This document shows positions 5,740 to 6,844 of a DNA stretch of 6,844 nucleotides, in pieces. A program made the translations under genes and the position numbers. Source of the DNA: Paenisporosarcina sp049671445 (GTDB lineage Bacteria; Bacillota; Bacilli; Bacillales_A; Planococcaceae); the NCBI RefSeq assembly GCF_049671445.1, contig NZ_JBATUX010000025.1:1-6844 (forward strand), in the 5' to 3' direction. The notes beneath the pieces were generated by a model. That model was given only the letters and a program-made list of their open reading frames with translations, ran no database searches and was not told the origin of the DNA. The number at the start of each line of letters is the position of its first letter. Position 1 is the first letter of the stretch.

Positions 5740-6844
5740 TTATATAAAATATGGACCTAATAATAAGAATAAGATGAATAAATTCAGTCCCGTTGTGTAC
5801 AAGATAAGTATATTACAATTATCATCGGTCACTTTGGTCCGTGACAAGAGAACTGGCAAGATACAACCAATACCTGAAAGGATGACGACAAAGAAAACAT
5901 GCCAAACTTCTGTTAAATAAGGTGCTTTCAAGACGATTTTTTCAGGATGAAGAACTGTTGCAAACAACACGAGTTGAGTGATTACGAGACCAAGTGTATT
6001 TGCGTAAAGAGAGACTGGGAATGCATAAGGTTTACGGAATTTTTGAAGTAATGCCAGTGTTCCAAAACCTATACCGAGTCCTGGAACTAACCAAGTAAAC
6101 GACAGCAACAACAGTATCAGTCCGACAAACAATAAAGTTATTAGTGAGTAAAATGCTTCCTTAAAATCTCCTGGTAGAACGGTCTTGCTTTCAGCGATTT
6201 TCTCATCAGTAGAGGAAGAGTACATTAGCTCTTTTTCGCTGCCGTTTAATCTAAAATAAGCAATAGTTTGATCATTTATCATGTAGGGATTAATAAATAA
6301 ATCACCTTTTTTCGTAACAGCAGTTACTTCAATTGGTGATTGAGTGTAATTTCCTACAAAAATTTTATTAACTTTTTGGCCGAACTCATTATACATGTAA
6401 GCAGAAAACGTAATAGTTGTCTCTGTTTGTCCTTTATACAAAAAAGGAGAGCGTGTGTTGAATAATTCAGCTCCAGAATCTTTGTCGAAAAAGACAAGTT
6501 CAGTTAACTCAGGGGTTTGATTTCCAGTTAAGTTAATGGATGCACTACGTAATATTTTTTTCATTTCGCCACCTGAGTTAATTCCGGTATCTAGCAATAA
6601 TCTATATCGCGAATTACCATCACTGGAAAACGTTATAGATGACAGGTTTTCTCTCGAATTCAAGTTAAACTTGAATAATTCCTTCAATCCATTAGTTCCG
6701 TCAAGTACCGTAAACTTATTATCACGCGTATTTTGCGTGACGATAAAAATTTGTTCATCCACAATCATGCCGGTATTAACTGGATTCTCTACCGTATATG
6801 AAATGGACTCTTTAGCATCTTGTTGAATGACAACTTGTTGATCC
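5740..6844 (-). CDS. Unrecognised multi-pass membrane protein, N-terminus beyond the window edge
   Basis: Not recognised as a named family. The frame stays open to the right window edge, so the ATG at 6766-6768 is internal; 25 further in-frame residues (ending ENPVNTG) are visible upstream of it, giving 367 in all. Counting from that Met, residues 1-200 are hydrophilic with alternating polar and hydrophobic stretches (for example KFTVLDG and TETTITFSAYMYN), suggesting a beta-rich domain. Hydrophobic segments follow at about 206-242 (one long, or one plus a re-entrant part), 250-272, 288-308 and 319-341, ending GPYFI. Basic loops QKFRKPYA and SRTK should face the cytoplasm, which places the beta-rich domain outside. 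A sensor, assembly or cell-envelope role is possible but unsupported. It is convergent to the icm operon, so no functional link is implied. Termination is probably at 5571-5619. Confidence 0.85.
   Translation of the reverse strand, partial: DQQVVIQQDAKESISYTVENPVNTGMIVDEQIFIVTQNTRDNKFTVLDGTNGLKELFKFNLNSRENLSSITFSSDGNSRYRLLLDTGINSGGEMKKILRSASINLTGNQTPELTELVFFDKDSGAELFNTRSPFLYKGQTETTITFSAYMYNEFGQKVNKIFVGNYTQSPIEVTAVTKKGDLFINPYMINDQTIAYFRLNGSEKELMYSSSTDEKIAESKTVLPGDFKEAFYSLITLLFVGLILLLLSFTWLVPGLGIGFGTLALLQKFRKPYAFPVSLYANTLGLVITQLVLFATVLHPEKIVLKAPYLTEVWHVFFVVILSGIGCILPVLLSRTKVTDDNCNILILYTTGLNLFILFLLLGPYFI

Noticed and set aside
6536..6826. Plus-strand open frame of 96 codons opposite the membrane protein gene
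   Set aside because: It overlaps a longer minus-strand frame that is open to the window edge and has clear membrane segments; no independent support.

Overview
The window looks like a chromosome segment from a low-to-moderate G+C member of Bacillota, most likely Bacillales (Bacillaceae or Planococcaceae). The reasons are the AT-leaning codon use, the gene order acyl-CoA dehydrogenase / TetR regulator / fused B12-dependent mutase, and the close spacing typical of such operons. The genus cannot be fixed from sequence alone.

Bases 1-4975 hold the 3' part of a plus-strand operon for short and branched-chain acyl-CoA metabolism. An acyl-CoA dehydrogenase cut by the left window edge is followed after 12 bases by a TetR/AcrR-type repressor. 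The stop of the repressor overlaps the start of icmF (ATGA). IcmF is the fused isobutyryl-CoA mutase, with a B12-binding domain, a MeaB-like GTPase chaperone and a mutase barrel in one chain of 1086 residues. Together these suggest interconversion of n-butyryl-CoA and isobutyryl-CoA (and possibly isovaleryl-CoA and pivalyl-CoA), with the dehydrogenase oxidising one of these acyl-CoAs and the TetR protein sensing an acyl-CoA. A clear intrinsic terminator follows at 5002-5027.

Bases 4976-5739 form a 764-base gap between convergent genes with no convincing protein gene but a lot of structure. It contains two diverged copies of a composite element of about 90 bases (a hairpin plus three short A-rich units), exactly 186 bases apart. 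Further right are several small hairpins and a large imperfect inverted repeat (5529-5672) with a strong minus-strand terminator at its centre. This gap is the least explained part of the window.

Bases 5740-6844 are a minus-strand gene cut by the right window edge. It encodes an unrecognised membrane protein with a large, probably extracytoplasmic, strand-rich region followed by about four membrane segments.

I did not find a CRISPR array, transposase, tRNA, rRNA or defence system. The coding part is an ordinary metabolic operon; the novelty, if any, lies in the intergenic repeats and the unrecognised membrane protein.
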